The notes under the pieces are model-generated. The model saw nothing but the letters and a program-made list of their open reading frames with translations, was not told the DNA's origin and searched no databases. Both the position numbers and the translations under genes were made by a program. Source: Rhodobacteraceae bacterium Alg238-R152 (GTDB lineage: Bacteria; Pseudomonadota; Alphaproteobacteria; Rhodobacterales; Rhodobacteraceae). From it: a stretch of 64,000 nt of DNA. The DNA is taken from assembly GCA_900537125.1 (NCBI GenBank), contig UNRJ01000003.1, positions 372,001 through 436,000 on the forward strand, given 5' to 3'. How positions within the stretch are numbered: the stretch's first letter is position 1; each line of letters opens with the position of its first letter. Below are positions 26,842 through 37,132 of the stretch, one piece after another.

Positions 26842-27768
26842 ATGAGCAACGAAATTCGACTGGCTTTTGCCCATCCCTCAGAGCGAGCTGAGGCGACGGC
26901 GCAGGGAGACCCGCTTGATAGGATCTCGCTGCGAGATCATATTGTCGAAGTTGAGATTGGTGCTTTTCAAGCTGAGCGCGGTGCGACGCAACGTGTGTGC
27001 TTCAATGTTGTTGTCGAAGTACTGCCGATTGGATCAGCTGTGGCTGATGATGATGTGGATCGCATTTTATCCTACGACAAAGTGACTGATGCTATTGCAT
27101 TCGAGTTGGCAGCCGAGCGGCTCAATTTGCTTGAGACATTGGCGGTGCGTGTGGCGGATCGAGTGCTTCTGGAACCTCAGGCGCAACGTGTTTTTGTCCG
27201 TATAGAGAAACTGGACCGGGGGCCCGGGGCCTTAGGGGTGGAGATGGTGCGGTCGCGCAAGGCACATTTGGCACCGATTGAAACCGTTGCTGAGGAAGAA
27301 CCACCCAGACCACGTGTTGTTTTCATGACCAACGAAGCGAGGCAGTCGGAAAACCTGTTGGGTTGGATCGATCAGTTGGAAACTGCGGACCAGCCATTGA
27401 TCCTGTGTGTGGGCGCGCCAGAAGGTGGCGTGCCTCAAACGGGTCAGGACTTGACCCAGCGACGTGTGGATTTACTGGCCATTGAGCAAAACGCGTGGAT
27501 GCTTGCTGTTTGTGACAAGAGATGTGTGGTGGTTGACACCCGCACTGAGCTGGAATGGGCCATGAAAAACGGCCAAATCTGTGTTTGGGCCCCTTCCAAA
27601 ATTGTATTGGACGCTGTCGACGGTCCAAGTTCGCCCCCAAGTGATGCCTTGGCGCTTTCGGCGTGGTTTGCCAGTCAAATGCAAGCTAAGGAGTTTTGGG
27701 TCATAGGGGAAGCGACACGAGCGGTGAATGTTGACCGATGTGTCGCCATCGATCAAAAAAACCTTTGA
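26842..27768 (+). CDS. Dihydroneopterin aldolase with a C-terminal extension
   Basis: A 308-residue protein. Residues about 25-145 are a FolB-type aldolase (RISLRDHIVEVEIGAFQAERG, DDDVDRILSYDKVTDAI, LNLLETLAVRVADRVL, VFVRIEKLD), which splits dihydroneopterin to hydroxymethyldihydropterin. Standalone FolB is about 120 residues, so roughly 155 more C-terminal residues form a separate unassigned domain with several conserved-looking hydrophobic strands. folP follows after 39 nt and glmM overlaps folP, giving a folate/aminosugar operon. Confidence 0.88.
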   Translation: MSNEIRLAFAHPSERAEATAQGDPLDRISLRDHIVEVEIGAFQAERGATQRVCFNVVVEVLPIGSAVADDDVDRILSYDKVTDAIAFELAAERLNLLETLAVRVADRVLLEPQAQRVFVRIEKLDRGPGALGVEMVRSRKAHLAPIETVAEEEPPRPRVVFMTNEARQSENLLGWIDQLETADQPLILCVGAPEGGVPQTGQDLTQRRVDLLAIEQNAWMLAVCDKRCVVVDTRTELEWAMKNGQICVWAPSKIVLDAVDGPSSPPSDALALSAWFASQMQAKEFWVIGEATRAVNVDRCVAIDQKNL

Positions 27769-27807
27769 GTTCTTGCTTTTTGAGGTCCGTTTGCGCAACC
27801 AACCAAC

Positions 27808-28827
27808 ATGAAATCTTATTACCGCCCCCTTGCCCAAACTGATGTTGCGCGGCCGCTCGACGCCAAAACTCTAGCTGGAGGATGGTGCTGGTTCACTCAT
27901 GTCGAAATCCTGCAACGAGGTCAGCCCTCTCAGGTGCGCTCTGTGGTGGAGGTGCCATCGGACGTGATGGCCAGGCTGTGTACACCGCGTAAACCTGTGT
28001 GCGGATTGGATTTGTCTGCTCCGGAACTCATGGGTATACTGAATGTCACGCCAGACAGCTTTTCCGATGGTGGGCAGTTCGAAGGCCGCGATGAATCCCT
28101 CCAGCAAGCTCAAATGATGATAGAGGCTGGTGCCGGGCTGATTGATGTCGGAGGGGAAAGTACGCGCCCAGGAGCCAGGGTGGTCCCGATAGCGGAAGAA
28201 ATTGAGAGAACGCAGCCCGTAGTTCGAGAGATTGCAAAGCGGCTGAATGTGGTCATGAGCATCGACACCCGAAAGGCGGAAGTGGCACGGGCGGCTTTGA
28301 CAGCTGGAGCATCTCTTGTGAATGACGTTTCCGGTTTCACATTTGATAAAAAACTGGCAACGGTCGCCGTAGAAGCTGGCGTGCCCGTGTGCGTAATGCA
28401 TACGCAGGGTGACCCGGCCACGATGCAGCAAAACCCTATCTATGACGATGTTTTGCTTGATGTTTATGACTTCCTTGAAACACAAGTTGAGTATCTTTCG
28501 GCCTTGGGCATTTCGCGTGAAAATATCGTCATCGATCCGGGGATTGGATTTGGCAAAACATTGTCAGATAACCTTATCCTATTGGCCCGATTGAGCCTAT
28601 TTCATGGGTTGGGGTGCCCTCTTCTTTTGGGGGCGTCGCGGAAGAAATTTATCGGAACCATCGGCAAGGCTCCGCTTGCTCAGGACCGCATGCCGGGTTC
28701 TGTGGCGGTTGCGCTTGAAGGCGTTGCACAGGGCGCGCAGATTATCCGAGTACATGACGTGGCTCAGACCCGTCAGGCTTTGAACATGTGGCAGGCAGTG
28801 ACGACAGGAGACTACAATGGCGCGTAA
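27808..28827 (+). CDS. folP: Dihydropteroate synthase
   Basis: A 339-residue TIM-barrel enzyme that joins p-aminobenzoate to hydroxymethyldihydropterin pyrophosphate. Motifs are [17 protein letters not shown] (about 75), GGESTRPGA (about 115), [11 protein letters not shown] (about 150), the GIGFGKT loop and GASRKKFIG. About 70 residues precede the barrel, longer than in E. coli FolP. Its last codons overlap the glmM start by 11 nt, so the two are translationally coupled. Confidence 0.97.
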   Translation: MKSYYRPLAQTDVARPLDAKTLAGGWCWFTHVEILQRGQPSQVRSVVEVPSDVMARLCTPRKPVCGLDLSAPELMGILNVTPDSFSDGGQFEGRDESLQQAQMMIEAGAGLIDVGGESTRPGARVVPIAEEIERTQPVVREIAKRLNVVMSIDTRKAEVARAALTAGASLVNDVSGFTFDKKLATVAVEAGVPVCVMHTQGDPATMQQNPIYDDVLLDVYDFLETQVEYLSALGISRENIVIDPGIGFGKTLSDNLILLARLSLFHGLGCPLLLGASRKKFIGTIGKAPLAQDRMPGSVAVALEGVAQGAQIIRVHDVAQTRQALNMWQAVTTGDYNGA

Positions 28828-30163
28828 ATTTTTCGGAACCGACGGGGTTCGAGGAACTGCCAATATCTATCCAATGACTGCGGAAATGGCGCTGCGTATT
28901 GGGGCGGCTGTCGGTCGTTACTTCCGTAACGACGGGACCAATCAGCACAGAGTGGTGATTGGTAAGGACACACGACTGTCAGGTTACATGTTTGAAAATG
29001 CACTGACCGCAGGTTTGACTTCGACCGGGATGAACGTCTTTCTGCTTGGTCCAGTACCAACTCCTGCAGTGGGATTGCTGACAACCTCAATGCGCGCAGA
29101 TTTGGGTGTGATGATTTCCGCAAGCCACAACCCCGCCGACGATAACGGCATCAAGTTTTTCGGGCCAGACGGGTTTAAGCTGTCTGATGAAGTTGAGCTG
29201 GAACTTGAAAAGCTGATCGAAAGCGGCGTAGAGCCTGCACAGGCGCAGAATATCGGACGTGCGCAGCGAATTGATGATGGTCGGTTTCGCTACATTGAAC
29301 GTGTCAAAAGCTCGTTGCCAAGGGATTTGCCGCTGCGCGGCGTAAAGGTTGTGATCGATTGTGCGAATGGCGCTGCGTATCGCGCGGCCCCAGAGGCCCT
29401 TTGGGAATTGGGGGCTGAGGTGATCACCGTTGGCGTCACGCCAAACGGCTACAACATCAACGAAAACTGTGGGTCGACCAGCCCACGTACCGCGCAGGAG
29501 ACTGTTGTCGCCCACGGCGCAGATGTTGGGATCTGTCTGGATGGGGATGCCGATCGGGTGATGATCATCGACGAGAAAGGCAAAGTTGCCGACGGCGATC
29601 AGATCATGGGGCTGTTTGCAAGCCAATGGGCGGAACAGGGCCGTCTGAAAGGTGGTGCATTGGTTGCTACCGTTATGTCAAACCTCGGCCTTGAGCGTTT
29701 CTTGGAAACCAAGGGGCTAAGGTTAGAGCGGGCAGCGGTTGGAGACAGGTATGTCGTCGAAGCCATGCGTAAAGGCGGTTATAATTTGGGCGGCGAGCAG
29801 TCTGGCCACATTGTGATGACGGACTATGCCACAACTGGTGACGGTTTGATGGCTGGCCTGCAGTTCCTTGCGGCGATGGTTGAAACCGGCAAAAGGGCCT
29901 CGGAGTTGGCACAGGTGTTTAACACAGTGCCGCAGATGCTCAAAAACGTACGCTACGGCGATGGGCAGGCACCGCTGGATGAAATCTCTGTGAAAACCGC
30001 AATAGCAGACGCTGAGGCCGCGCTTGTGGGGCAAGGACGTTTGCTCATTCGTAAATCGGGAACCGAACCTCTGGTGCGTGTCATGGTGGAATGTGAGGAT
30101 GCTCAGCTGTTGGAGCGCACTGTCGACAGTGTAGTCGATGCGGTTCAGTCAGCTGTTGCCTGA
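28817..30163 (+). CDS. glmM: Phosphoglucosamine mutase
   Basis: A 448-residue phosphohexomutase that interconverts glucosamine-6-phosphate and glucosamine-1-phosphate for UDP-GlcNAc, and hence wall and LPS synthesis. The phosphoserine loop [20 protein letters not shown] (about 100), the magnesium loop DGDADR (about 242) and the sugar loop GGEQSGH (about 325) are all present. It begins inside the end of folP and ends 4 nt before a convergent transporter gene. Confidence 0.97.
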   Translation: MARKFFGTDGVRGTANIYPMTAEMALRIGAAVGRYFRNDGTNQHRVVIGKDTRLSGYMFENALTAGLTSTGMNVFLLGPVPTPAVGLLTTSMRADLGVMISASHNPADDNGIKFFGPDGFKLSDEVELELEKLIESGVEPAQAQNIGRAQRIDDGRFRYIERVKSSLPRDLPLRGVKVVIDCANGAAYRAAPEALWELGAEVITVGVTPNGYNINENCGSTSPRTAQETVVAHGADVGICLDGDADRVMIIDEKGKVADGDQIMGLFASQWAEQGRLKGGALVATVMSNLGLERFLETKGLRLERAAVGDRYVVEAMRKGGYNLGGEQSGHIVMTDYATTGDGLMAGLQFLAAMVETGKRASELAQVFNTVPQMLKNVRYGDGQAPLDEISVKTAIADAEAALVGQGRLLIRKSGTEPLVRVMVECEDAQLLERTVDSVVDAVQSAVA

Positions 30164-30167
30164 AGCC

Positions 30168-31088
30168 CTATGCGCCCCTTGAGCCAAACAGTCGCTGCAA
30201 AGCACCAAATTGGCTCAATGCAACTCCAGACAAGATCAGAAGCGTTGCCCATACCAAGGATCCGGGCAGTGGTTCTCCCATCAATGTGACGCCAAACACT
30301 ACCGACCAGAGTGGCACCTGATAGTTGGTGAGACTCATAAATACCGGTCCGGCGCTGCGGATTACAACGATGCGCAACAGGGTTGCACCTGCGGTGGGCA
30401 CAAGGCCAAGCAAGGCTACCAACGCAAGCCCTTCAAACGGAGGCATCGGAGGGAGACCATGCTGTATAAACGCCAACGGGATGACCACGCCGCTTCCAAA
30501 AATCAGGGTTGCGGCAGCCAGTCCAACGGGATCCAATGGCGGTAGTTTGCGCAGGACAATAGAGGATACGCCGTAGCAACTTGCCGCTGCGAGGCAGGCG
30601 ATCTGGCCTCCGGTTTCCAAGGGGCTGCCGCTGGAGGCAAAGGCCGCAGGTCCAATCAAGACAAGCACGCCCGCAAAGCCAATCAGAAAGCCAATGGTGC
30701 GCCGTAGGGTCATACGCTCGCCAGGCACTAGAAAATGCGCAAGCGGCAGTACAATCAATGCCACAGCGGCCATAGAGACGCCTGTGAAGGCAGAGGTGAC
30801 GTATTGTTGCGCCCACGCGAGCAGCATGAACGGAACGGCGGCACTAAAGACTGAGACAAATCCCAATCTTGTCCAATCGGTTGCCTGCGTGGTGAACATT
30901 TGCCCCCCACGCAGCTGCCAAATGGCAATGGTGATCACAGCAGCAAAACCGATCCGGCCTGCCGCAACCCAAAAGGGCGGCATATGTCCGAGTGCGAGTT
31001 TTTGGACCATGAAGGTGCCGCCCCAGATCAGCCCGAGCAATGCGACCATAATCCAGCTTTTGAGGGAGACCTCGGGTGCAGAGGTCAT
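30168..31088 (-). CDS. DMT-superfamily transporter (EamA domains)
   Basis: A 306-residue membrane protein with ten helices in two EamA repeats (LLGLIWGGTFMVQKLALGHMPPFWVAAGR opening). Substrate is unknown. Its ATG overlaps the stop of the upstream small membrane-protein gene by 4 bp, so the two form one transcript reading left. Confidence 0.86.
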   Translation of the reverse strand: MTSAPEVSLKSWIMVALLGLIWGGTFMVQKLALGHMPPFWVAAGRIGFAAVITIAIWQLRGGQMFTTQATDWTRLGFVSVFSAAVPFMLLAWAQQYVTSAFTGVSMAAVALIVLPLAHFLVPGERMTLRRTIGFLIGFAGVLVLIGPAAFASSGSPLETGGQIACLAAASCYGVSSIVLRKLPPLDPVGLAAATLIFGSGVVIPLAFIQHGLPPMPPFEGLALVALLGLVPTAGATLLRIVVIRSAGPVFMSLTNYQVPLWSVVFGVTLMGEPLPGSLVWATLLILSGVALSQFGALQRLFGSRGA

Positions 31089-31438
31089 GCGCTACCCGCG
31101 AAGAGCGAGCGCGCCAAGGCCGCAAAAAGAGCCGCGTGCGCAAGGGTGATGCTGATGCCTGCAATCTTCCAGCCAATTGGTGTTGGCACCCCGGGTTGAG
31201 AGTGAGCAACGGCAACGGTCAAGAGCAATTGATAAAGGGCCAAGAACGCAGCCAAAATGCCTGGAATCGCTTCACTGACTGGCAAGACCAGCAGAAGCGC
31301 CAGTAGGGGTTGGTGAAACAAGGCCGTCCCGTAGTTGCCGACCCAAAAGGTTTCGCCGGTTGGACGTGCCCCGCGCAGTACGGCACTCAGCCATTTAGGA
31401 GTAAACAGCGTCAGTTTCTCGTTAGTTTCTTCTGCCAT
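31085..31438 (-). CDS. Small membrane protein of unknown function
   Basis: A 117-residue protein with three hydrophobic segments after a charged N-terminus (MAEETNEKLTLFTPKW). ATG 31438 follows GGAG; an upstream in-frame extension lacks a ribosome-binding site. I do not recognise the family. The 4-bp overlap with the EamA transporter suggests a functional or at least translational link. Confidence 0.7.
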   Translation of the reverse strand: MAEETNEKLTLFTPKWLSAVLRGARPTGETFWVGNYGTALFHQPLLALLLVLPVSEAIPGILAAFLALYQLLLTVAVAHSQPGVPTPIGWKIAGISITLAHAALFAALARSLFAGSA

Positions 31439-31526
31439 ATAGAAGTCTCCAATATCTACGGGCGGGACCAGGCCTATGGTGGTTGGAAACGTCAAACCAG
31501 CGATCCGGGATTGGTCTGCTGTGAAA

Positions 31527-31557
31527 CAAAAAAGGGGAGCCGAAGCTCCCCTTTTCC
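31527..31557 (-). terminator. Terminator of ilvC
   Basis: AAAAGGGGAGC pairs with GCTCCCCTTTT across a short loop, 16 nt beyond the ilvC stop, with T-runs on both strands. It is a strong intrinsic terminator. Confidence 0.85.
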
Positions 31558-31572
31558 TAAGCAGAGAGCCAC

Positions 31573-32725
<1,153 letters not shown>

Positions 32726-32726
32726 C

Positions 32727-33182
32727 ATGTTGGATGATCTCGACCGTCGCATTTTGCGATACATGCAAGCAGACCCGACTCAATCTGTACCCGATCTTGC
32801 GGATCAGCTGTCGCTGACCACGTCACGTCTGACCCGACGGGTGGAAAAGCTAAAAGAGGCTGGTGTGCTGCGCGGGCAGAGGGCAGTGATTGACTGGCAA
32901 GCGTTGGGGTATGCGGTCGAAGTCTCGTTGCGGGTGACATTGGACAAGACACAAGAGCGGGCGTTTGATGAGTTTATTGAAGCCGCACGAGACATTCCGG
33001 AAGTCACCGAAATCCAGACGTTTCTTGGGCGTGTGGATGTGCGTTTGTCGGTGATCGCCAAAGACATGGGGCATTATCAGGAGGTGTATCGCAGCCGTAT
33101 TCTAACCTTGCCGCATATCGCCGATATTGAATCATTGATGCATGTGGCACGGATTAAGTCGGACGAAAGCCTGCCGATATGA
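32727..33182 (+). CDS. Lrp/AsnC family transcriptional regulator (first of a pair)
   Basis: A 151-residue protein: an N-terminal winged helix (DPTQSVPDLADQLSLTTSRLTRRVEKLKEAGVL), then a RAM ligand/oligomerisation domain. Lrp/AsnC proteins respond to amino acids. It is divergent from ilvC, which makes branched-chain amino acids, so ilvC control is plausible. Its last four bases (ATGA) are shared with the start of the second regulator. Confidence 0.9.
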   Translation: MLDDLDRRILRYMQADPTQSVPDLADQLSLTTSRLTRRVEKLKEAGVLRGQRAVIDWQALGYAVEVSLRVTLDKTQERAFDEFIEAARDIPEVTEIQTFLGRVDVRLSVIAKDMGHYQEVYRSRILTLPHIADIESLMHVARIKSDESLPI

Positions 33183-33634
33183 TTGAACTGGACGAAATAG
33201 ATCGCGGTCTTCTCAAAGCGTTAGCTGAAGATGCGACCCAGAACGCCGGCGCGTTGGGGCGGCGGTTTGGCCTGTCGCAGCCGGCGACGTGGCGGCGGAT
33301 CAAGCGGTTGCAGGACAGTGGGGCGATTGCGGGGCGGAAGCTGGATCTGGATTATGAAAAGCTGGGCTTTGGCGTGACGGTGTTTTTGGGCGTGAAGCTG
33401 GCCACCAAGGGACGGGTGAGTTTGGACGACTTTGAGCGGGCGGTTTCAGCCATTCCAGAGGTGCAGACGGTGGAACATGTGTTGGGTCTTTATGACTACC
33501 GGTTGCGGGTCACGGCGCGCGATATATCTGATTTTGAACGGGTTTTACGGCGCCGGGTGATGACTTTGCCGGGAGTGGGCAATGTGGAAGCCAATGTGTT
33601 GCTCAGCGAAGAGCGGCGGCCCGGCCCGCTGTAA
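33179..33634 (+). CDS. Lrp/AsnC family transcriptional regulator (second of a pair)
   Basis: A 151-residue paralogue with the same layout (HTH: NAGALGRRFGLSQPATWRRIKRLQDSGAIAG; RAM domain after about residue 60). The 4-bp overlap with its partner implies coupled translation and possibly mixed octamers. A class V aminotransferase follows on the same strand after a structured 99-nt gap. Confidence 0.9.
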   Translation: MIELDEIDRGLLKALAEDATQNAGALGRRFGLSQPATWRRIKRLQDSGAIAGRKLDLDYEKLGFGVTVFLGVKLATKGRVSLDDFERAVSAIPEVQTVEHVLGLYDYRLRVTARDISDFERVLRRRVMTLPGVGNVEANVLLSEERRPGPL

Positions 33635-33654
33635 GCGCTTGATGGAAATGACGA

Positions 33655-33708
33655 AGGGTCTTGAAGGCTTTGGGTGATTGGTGGACGCGCCACTTTGCGT
33701 TAGACCCT
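33655..33708 (+). promoter_or_regulatory. Possible structured leader of the aminotransferase gene
   Basis: AGGGTCT (33655-33661) and AGACCCT (33702-33708) form a perfect 7-bp closing helix. Between them, 33681-33700 can form either GTGG/CCAC or ACGC/GCGT hairpins. An AAGGAG ribosome-binding site follows at about 33721. There is no T-run. No known RNA family was recognised. Confidence 0.25.
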
Positions 33709-33733
33709 AGGTAACATGATAAGGAGTTTCCCG

Positions 33734-34852
33734 ATGGCACATGACATCGACCCCGGTGGGTTGAGCGAGTTTTCCGTGGTGTTCACGGACCGGTCTTTGA
33801 ACCATATGTCCAAGGCTTTTCAGCAGGTTATGCGGGACATCTCCGACCTGTTGAAAGAGGTTTATAACGCAGACGCTGTGGCCTTGGTGCCGGGTGGTGG
33901 CACCTACGGTATGGAAGCAGTGGTGCGGCAGTTTGCGGCGGGGCAGAAAACGTTGGTGGTGCGCAACGGGTGGTTCTCTTACCGTTGGAGCCAGATTTTT
34001 GAGGCTGGCGGGTTTGCTGCAGAGAGCACAGTGATGAAGGCGCGGCAGACTGGGAACGGGGTCACAGCGCCGTTTGCGCCAGCGCCGATTGCGGATGTGG
34101 TTGCGGAAATTCATAAGCAAAAACCACAAGTTGTCTTTGCGCCACATGTGGAAACCAGCGCTGGTGTGATCTTGCCGGATGACTATATCAAAGCCATGGC
34201 TGAGGCTGCGCATGAGGTTGGGGCTCTGATGGTTCTGGACTGCATTGCTTCGGGCTGTGTCTGGATCGACATGGAAGCGCTGGGTGTGGATGTGCTGTGC
34301 TCTGCACCGCAAAAGGGGTGGAGCGCGTCGCCGTCGGCAGGGCTGGTGATGATGTCGGATAAGGCTTTGGCACGGTTGGAAAATACCACGTCTGATAGCT
34401 TTGCGCTCGACCTGAAAAAGTGGCGTGACATTATGGCGGCCTATGAAAACGGCGGCCACGCCTATCACGCGACCATGCCAACAGATGCGCTGCGGGCGTT
34501 CCGCGATACGATGCTGGAAACCAAAGAATACGGCTTTGACAAGCTGCGTTTGGCGCAGTGGGCGCTGGGTGATTGTGTGCGTAACATGCTGAAAGACAAG
34601 GGTATTCAGTCGGTTGCGGCCGAAGGTTTTGGTGCGCCGGGTGTGGTGGTGAGCTACACCAGTGATCCGGGGGTTCAGAACGGCAGCAAGTTTGCGGCAG
34701 AAGGCATGCAGATTGCCGCCGGTGTGCCGCTGGCCTGTGATGAGCCTGAAGGCTTCATGACCTTCCGGTTGGGGCTGTTTGGATTGGACAAATTGTACGA
34801 CGTGGACGCGACAATAAATCGTTTACGAAATGTCCTTGATACGGTGATTTAG
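33734..34852 (+). CDS. Class V aminotransferase (alanine-glyoxylate/serine-glyoxylate type)
   Basis: A 372-residue fold-type I PLP enzyme. The N-terminal phosphate-cup segment VPGGGTYGMEAVVRQ (about 55), the Asp of the VLDCIASGCV segment and the PLP lysine in SAPQKGWSASPSAG (about 200) are visible. Family members move amino groups between alanine, serine or aspartate and glyoxylate or pyruvate; the exact pair cannot be read. AAGGAG precedes the start. Two Lrp regulators sit directly upstream. Confidence 0.85.
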   Translation: MAHDIDPGGLSEFSVVFTDRSLNHMSKAFQQVMRDISDLLKEVYNADAVALVPGGGTYGMEAVVRQFAAGQKTLVVRNGWFSYRWSQIFEAGGFAAESTVMKARQTGNGVTAPFAPAPIADVVAEIHKQKPQVVFAPHVETSAGVILPDDYIKAMAEAAHEVGALMVLDCIASGCVWIDMEALGVDVLCSAPQKGWSASPSAGLVMMSDKALARLENTTSDSFALDLKKWRDIMAAYENGGHAYHATMPTDALRAFRDTMLETKEYGFDKLRLAQWALGDCVRNMLKDKGIQSVAAEGFGAPGVVVSYTSDPGVQNGSKFAAEGMQIAAGVPLACDEPEGFMTFRLGLFGLDKLYDVDATINRLRNVLDTVI

Positions 34853-34853
34853 C

Positions 34854-34895
34854 ACGTCGGTATCGCGTCTGTATTACGACTGTTTTACGGAGGTG
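34854..34895. repeat. 42-bp dispersed repeat, copy 1
   Basis: It begins ACGTCGGTATCGCGTCTGTA two bases after the aminotransferase stop. It matches 37 of 42 bases with 55677-55718 in the same orientation. Four of the five differences are A/G or C/T changes at neighbouring positions of the second half. Neither copy is coding. Confidence 0.6.
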
Positions 34896-34925
34896 GCGTT
34901 TTTGGCGCTTCCTCCGTTTCATTTT
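34887..34925 (+). terminator. Hairpin after the aminotransferase
   Basis: ACGGAGG (34887-34893, the end of the repeat) pairs with CCTCCGT (34911-34917), followed by TTTCATTTT. It is a plausible terminator whose left arm is supplied by the dispersed repeat. Confidence 0.5.
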
Positions 34926-34958
34926 GGTGTTTGCTTTGCAGAAATAGCCGAATGGGGG

Positions 34959-35657
34959 CTAAATCGCCTTTGCGCGGCGCAGCGCAATGTTGCTGTTTTG
35001 AGGCAATCCGTAGCGTAAGGTCAGGGCAATCATTGCGAGGCTGATCGCTAACCAAAGGCCGCCCCAAAGAAGTGTGGATCCGCCAACTTGTTCCGCCAGG
35101 ATGCGGGCGTCAGAGCGCAAATGGGCGCGGCGGATGGTGTCGTCAAATATGTCGAGCGGCGCGTAGATCATGCTGCTGATGCCAATGGTGCGCAGGATCA
35201 TGTCGTTGATTTCGAGGCTCATGTATCGGCTTGCCGCCAGCATGGCTACACCTGTCGCCAGTGTGAAGCCCAAGGCAAAGAGGTCGCGGACGTAGAAGGC
35301 AGTCACGGCGAGGGTGATTATGCCAAATCCTGCAAGGATTACGCGGTCCCAATGGGTGCGCAGCGCCAGGAGAAAAAGTGCGGCACCAATCAGCAGAGAC
35401 CCGAGGTATCCGGCAGAGGCAATCCAAAACGGGCTGCCACCCAGCGCAGTGACAAGGCCGCCTTCGTTGGCCTTTATGGTGAGGCTGAGAACCTCGCCGC
35501 CGGTTACGATCGCGGCAAGCGCATGGGACAGCTCGTGCAGGAACACTGTGAGGATGCGCAGGGGCAATAACACATCGGTGTTCCAGAGGAGCGTGATCAG
35601 CAACGTCAGGGTTAGAAGCTGCCAATGGTTGGTGACAAACGTGTGGAGGGCGCGCAT
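34959..35657 (-). CDS. M50-type membrane metallopeptidase
   Basis: A 232-residue polytopic protein with a zinc HExxH motif (HELSH, residues 41-45) inside the second hydrophobic segment, as in M50B-like peptidases. The second metal ligand is not obvious, though the DIFDDTI segment near 172 is a candidate. It has six or so helices and no PDZ domain. It may cleave transmembrane substrates; none can be named. The upstream ubiH-like gene is on the same strand, 3 bp away. Confidence 0.75.
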   Translation of the reverse strand: MRALHTFVTNHWQLLTLTLLITLLWNTDVLLPLRILTVFLHELSHALAAIVTGGEVLSLTIKANEGGLVTALGGSPFWIASAGYLGSLLIGAALFLLALRTHWDRVILAGFGIITLAVTAFYVRDLFALGFTLATGVAMLAASRYMSLEINDMILRTIGISSMIYAPLDIFDDTIRRAHLRSDARILAEQVGGSTLLWGGLWLAISLAMIALTLRYGLPQNSNIALRRAKAI

Positions 35658-35660
35658 CGA

Positions 35661-36863
35661 TTAGCGCACGCCCAGCCCCATTTGCATCAGCGTTTTGCGG
35701 ACAGGTCCAAGCGAATAAAGCGCGTTCAAACCAAGGGCGCGGGCGTTGCGCAGCGATTGGGCTTCGGCCATGGAGGCGCGATTGAGCAGGTCGATGCCTT
35801 TCACGCGCAGTTTGACTTCGGTGAAGCGTTTGCGGTGGTAGCGCGCCAACATGCTATCGCTGCCCAGATCAGATGGGTCGGCCTTGGCTAGTTCCAGCAG
35901 GACCCGCATGTCGCCCAAGCTCATGTTGAGACCCTGTGCACCGATGGGTGGCACCACATGGGCGGCTTCGGCCACCAGTGCGAGGCGTTGGCTGTAGAGC
36001 CGGTCGGCAGATTGCGAGATGATCGGCCAGATGGTGCGGTTGGAGGCCAGAGTGAGCGGGCCAAAGAGGGCACAGCTGCGCTCCGTCATTTCCGCCTCAA
36101 ATTCGGCCTTCTCTATGGCGAAGAGTTCTTGGGCACGGGGGCCGCGTTCCATCCAGACCAGCGCAGAAGAGGGCATGCCGTTGTGGTCTGGCAGCGGCAC
36201 CAATGTGAATGGGCCGCCGGAGCGGTGGATTTCGGTGGAGACATTGGCGTGCGGGATGGGATGGGACACCGCCAGCGCCAGGGCTTTTTGCCCGTAACGC
36301 GTGGTTTTGGTGCCGATGCCAGCGGCCTCCCTCATAGGCGAGTTGCGGCCATCAGCGGCAATCACCAGACGCGCGCGGGTTTGACTGCCATCGGACAGGC
36401 CAACGCGGGCTTCATGTGTGCGGGTGAACAGCGTGGTGGTACCACAGCCCATGCGCAGATCGACATTGGGCAACTCTTCCAAACGGGCGATCATTTCGCG
36501 GCGCAGCAGCCAGTTTGGCAGGTTCCATCCAAACGGTTGTTCGGAGATGTCGGAGGCGTCGAAATCTTTGACAATGCGGGGTTCGGCCACTTCGCCACCG
36601 GCATCAACAATGCGCATGATTTGCAGCGGGGCGGCGTGGGCGTCGAGACGTTGCCACAGGCCAGCTTCCTCCAGAAGCGTGCGGGCGGGTTGCAGGAAGG
36701 CGGTGGTGCGCATGTCTGCGCCCTTGGCCTCGCGTTCCGTGATGGCTGGCGCGGGGTCGACGCACTGCACGGAAAATCCGGCAGCGCCAAAAGCGGCGGC
36801 GGCAGTCAATCCGGCGATGCCGCCGCCGGAAATCAGGATGTCCACTTGGGTTGTCTCAGTCAT
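35661..36863 (-). CDS. UbiH/UbiF-family FAD-dependent hydroxylase
   Basis: A 400-residue flavoprotein monooxygenase with the dinucleotide motif ISGGGIAGLTAAAAFGAAG and the mid-protein LVIAADGRNSPMREAAG. The usual GDAAH flavin motif reads AEAAHVVPPIGAQGLNMSLGD, with AE for GD. Family members hydroxylate the ubiquinone ring; which position (C5, C6 or C1) is not decidable here. Confidence 0.87.
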   Translation of the reverse strand: MTETTQVDILISGGGIAGLTAAAAFGAAGFSVQCVDPAPAITEREAKGADMRTTAFLQPARTLLEEAGLWQRLDAHAAPLQIMRIVDAGGEVAEPRIVKDFDASDISEQPFGWNLPNWLLRREMIARLEELPNVDLRMGCGTTTLFTRTHEARVGLSDGSQTRARLVIAADGRNSPMREAAGIGTKTTRYGQKALALAVSHPIPHANVSTEIHRSGGPFTLVPLPDHNGMPSSALVWMERGPRAQELFAIEKAEFEAEMTERSCALFGPLTLASNRTIWPIISQSADRLYSQRLALVAEAAHVVPPIGAQGLNMSLGDMRVLLELAKADPSDLGSDSMLARYHRKRFTEVKLRVKGIDLLNRASMAEAQSLRNARALGLNALYSLGPVRKTLMQMGLGVR

Positions 36864-36925
36864 GGCAAAGGCCTCCTGCGCGGCACCTTACGCCCGGCTC
36901 AAACCAGTTCCAAGGGGATGAAATG

Positions 36926-37132
36926 TCACCCGCGTGAAATCAGGATTAGGGCGACATAAACCACGGGAACCAAAGCCACAGCCGGGAGGTAGAGGCCGGG
37001 GACGCCAAACATCACAATCGAGGTGCCCCAGAGGGCGACAAGCAGGGCAATGCCGGCCCAAACCCAGATGGCCGGGTCCAGTTTGGTTTTGGTTTTTGGC
37101 GCGGAAATGTCAGAGGCAGAGGCAAGGCTCAT
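36926..37132 (-). CDS. Small two-helix membrane protein
   Basis: A 68-residue protein with a polar N-terminus (MSLASASDISAPKTKTKLD) and two hydrophobic helices ending ILISRG. AAAGGACTG before the ATG can serve as ribosome-binding site. The family is not recognised. It has about 60 bp to the ubiH-like gene downstream and may be cotranscribed. Confidence 0.6.
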   Translation of the reverse strand: MSLASASDISAPKTKTKLDPAIWVWAGIALLVALWGTSIVMFGVPGLYLPAVALVPVVYVALILISRG

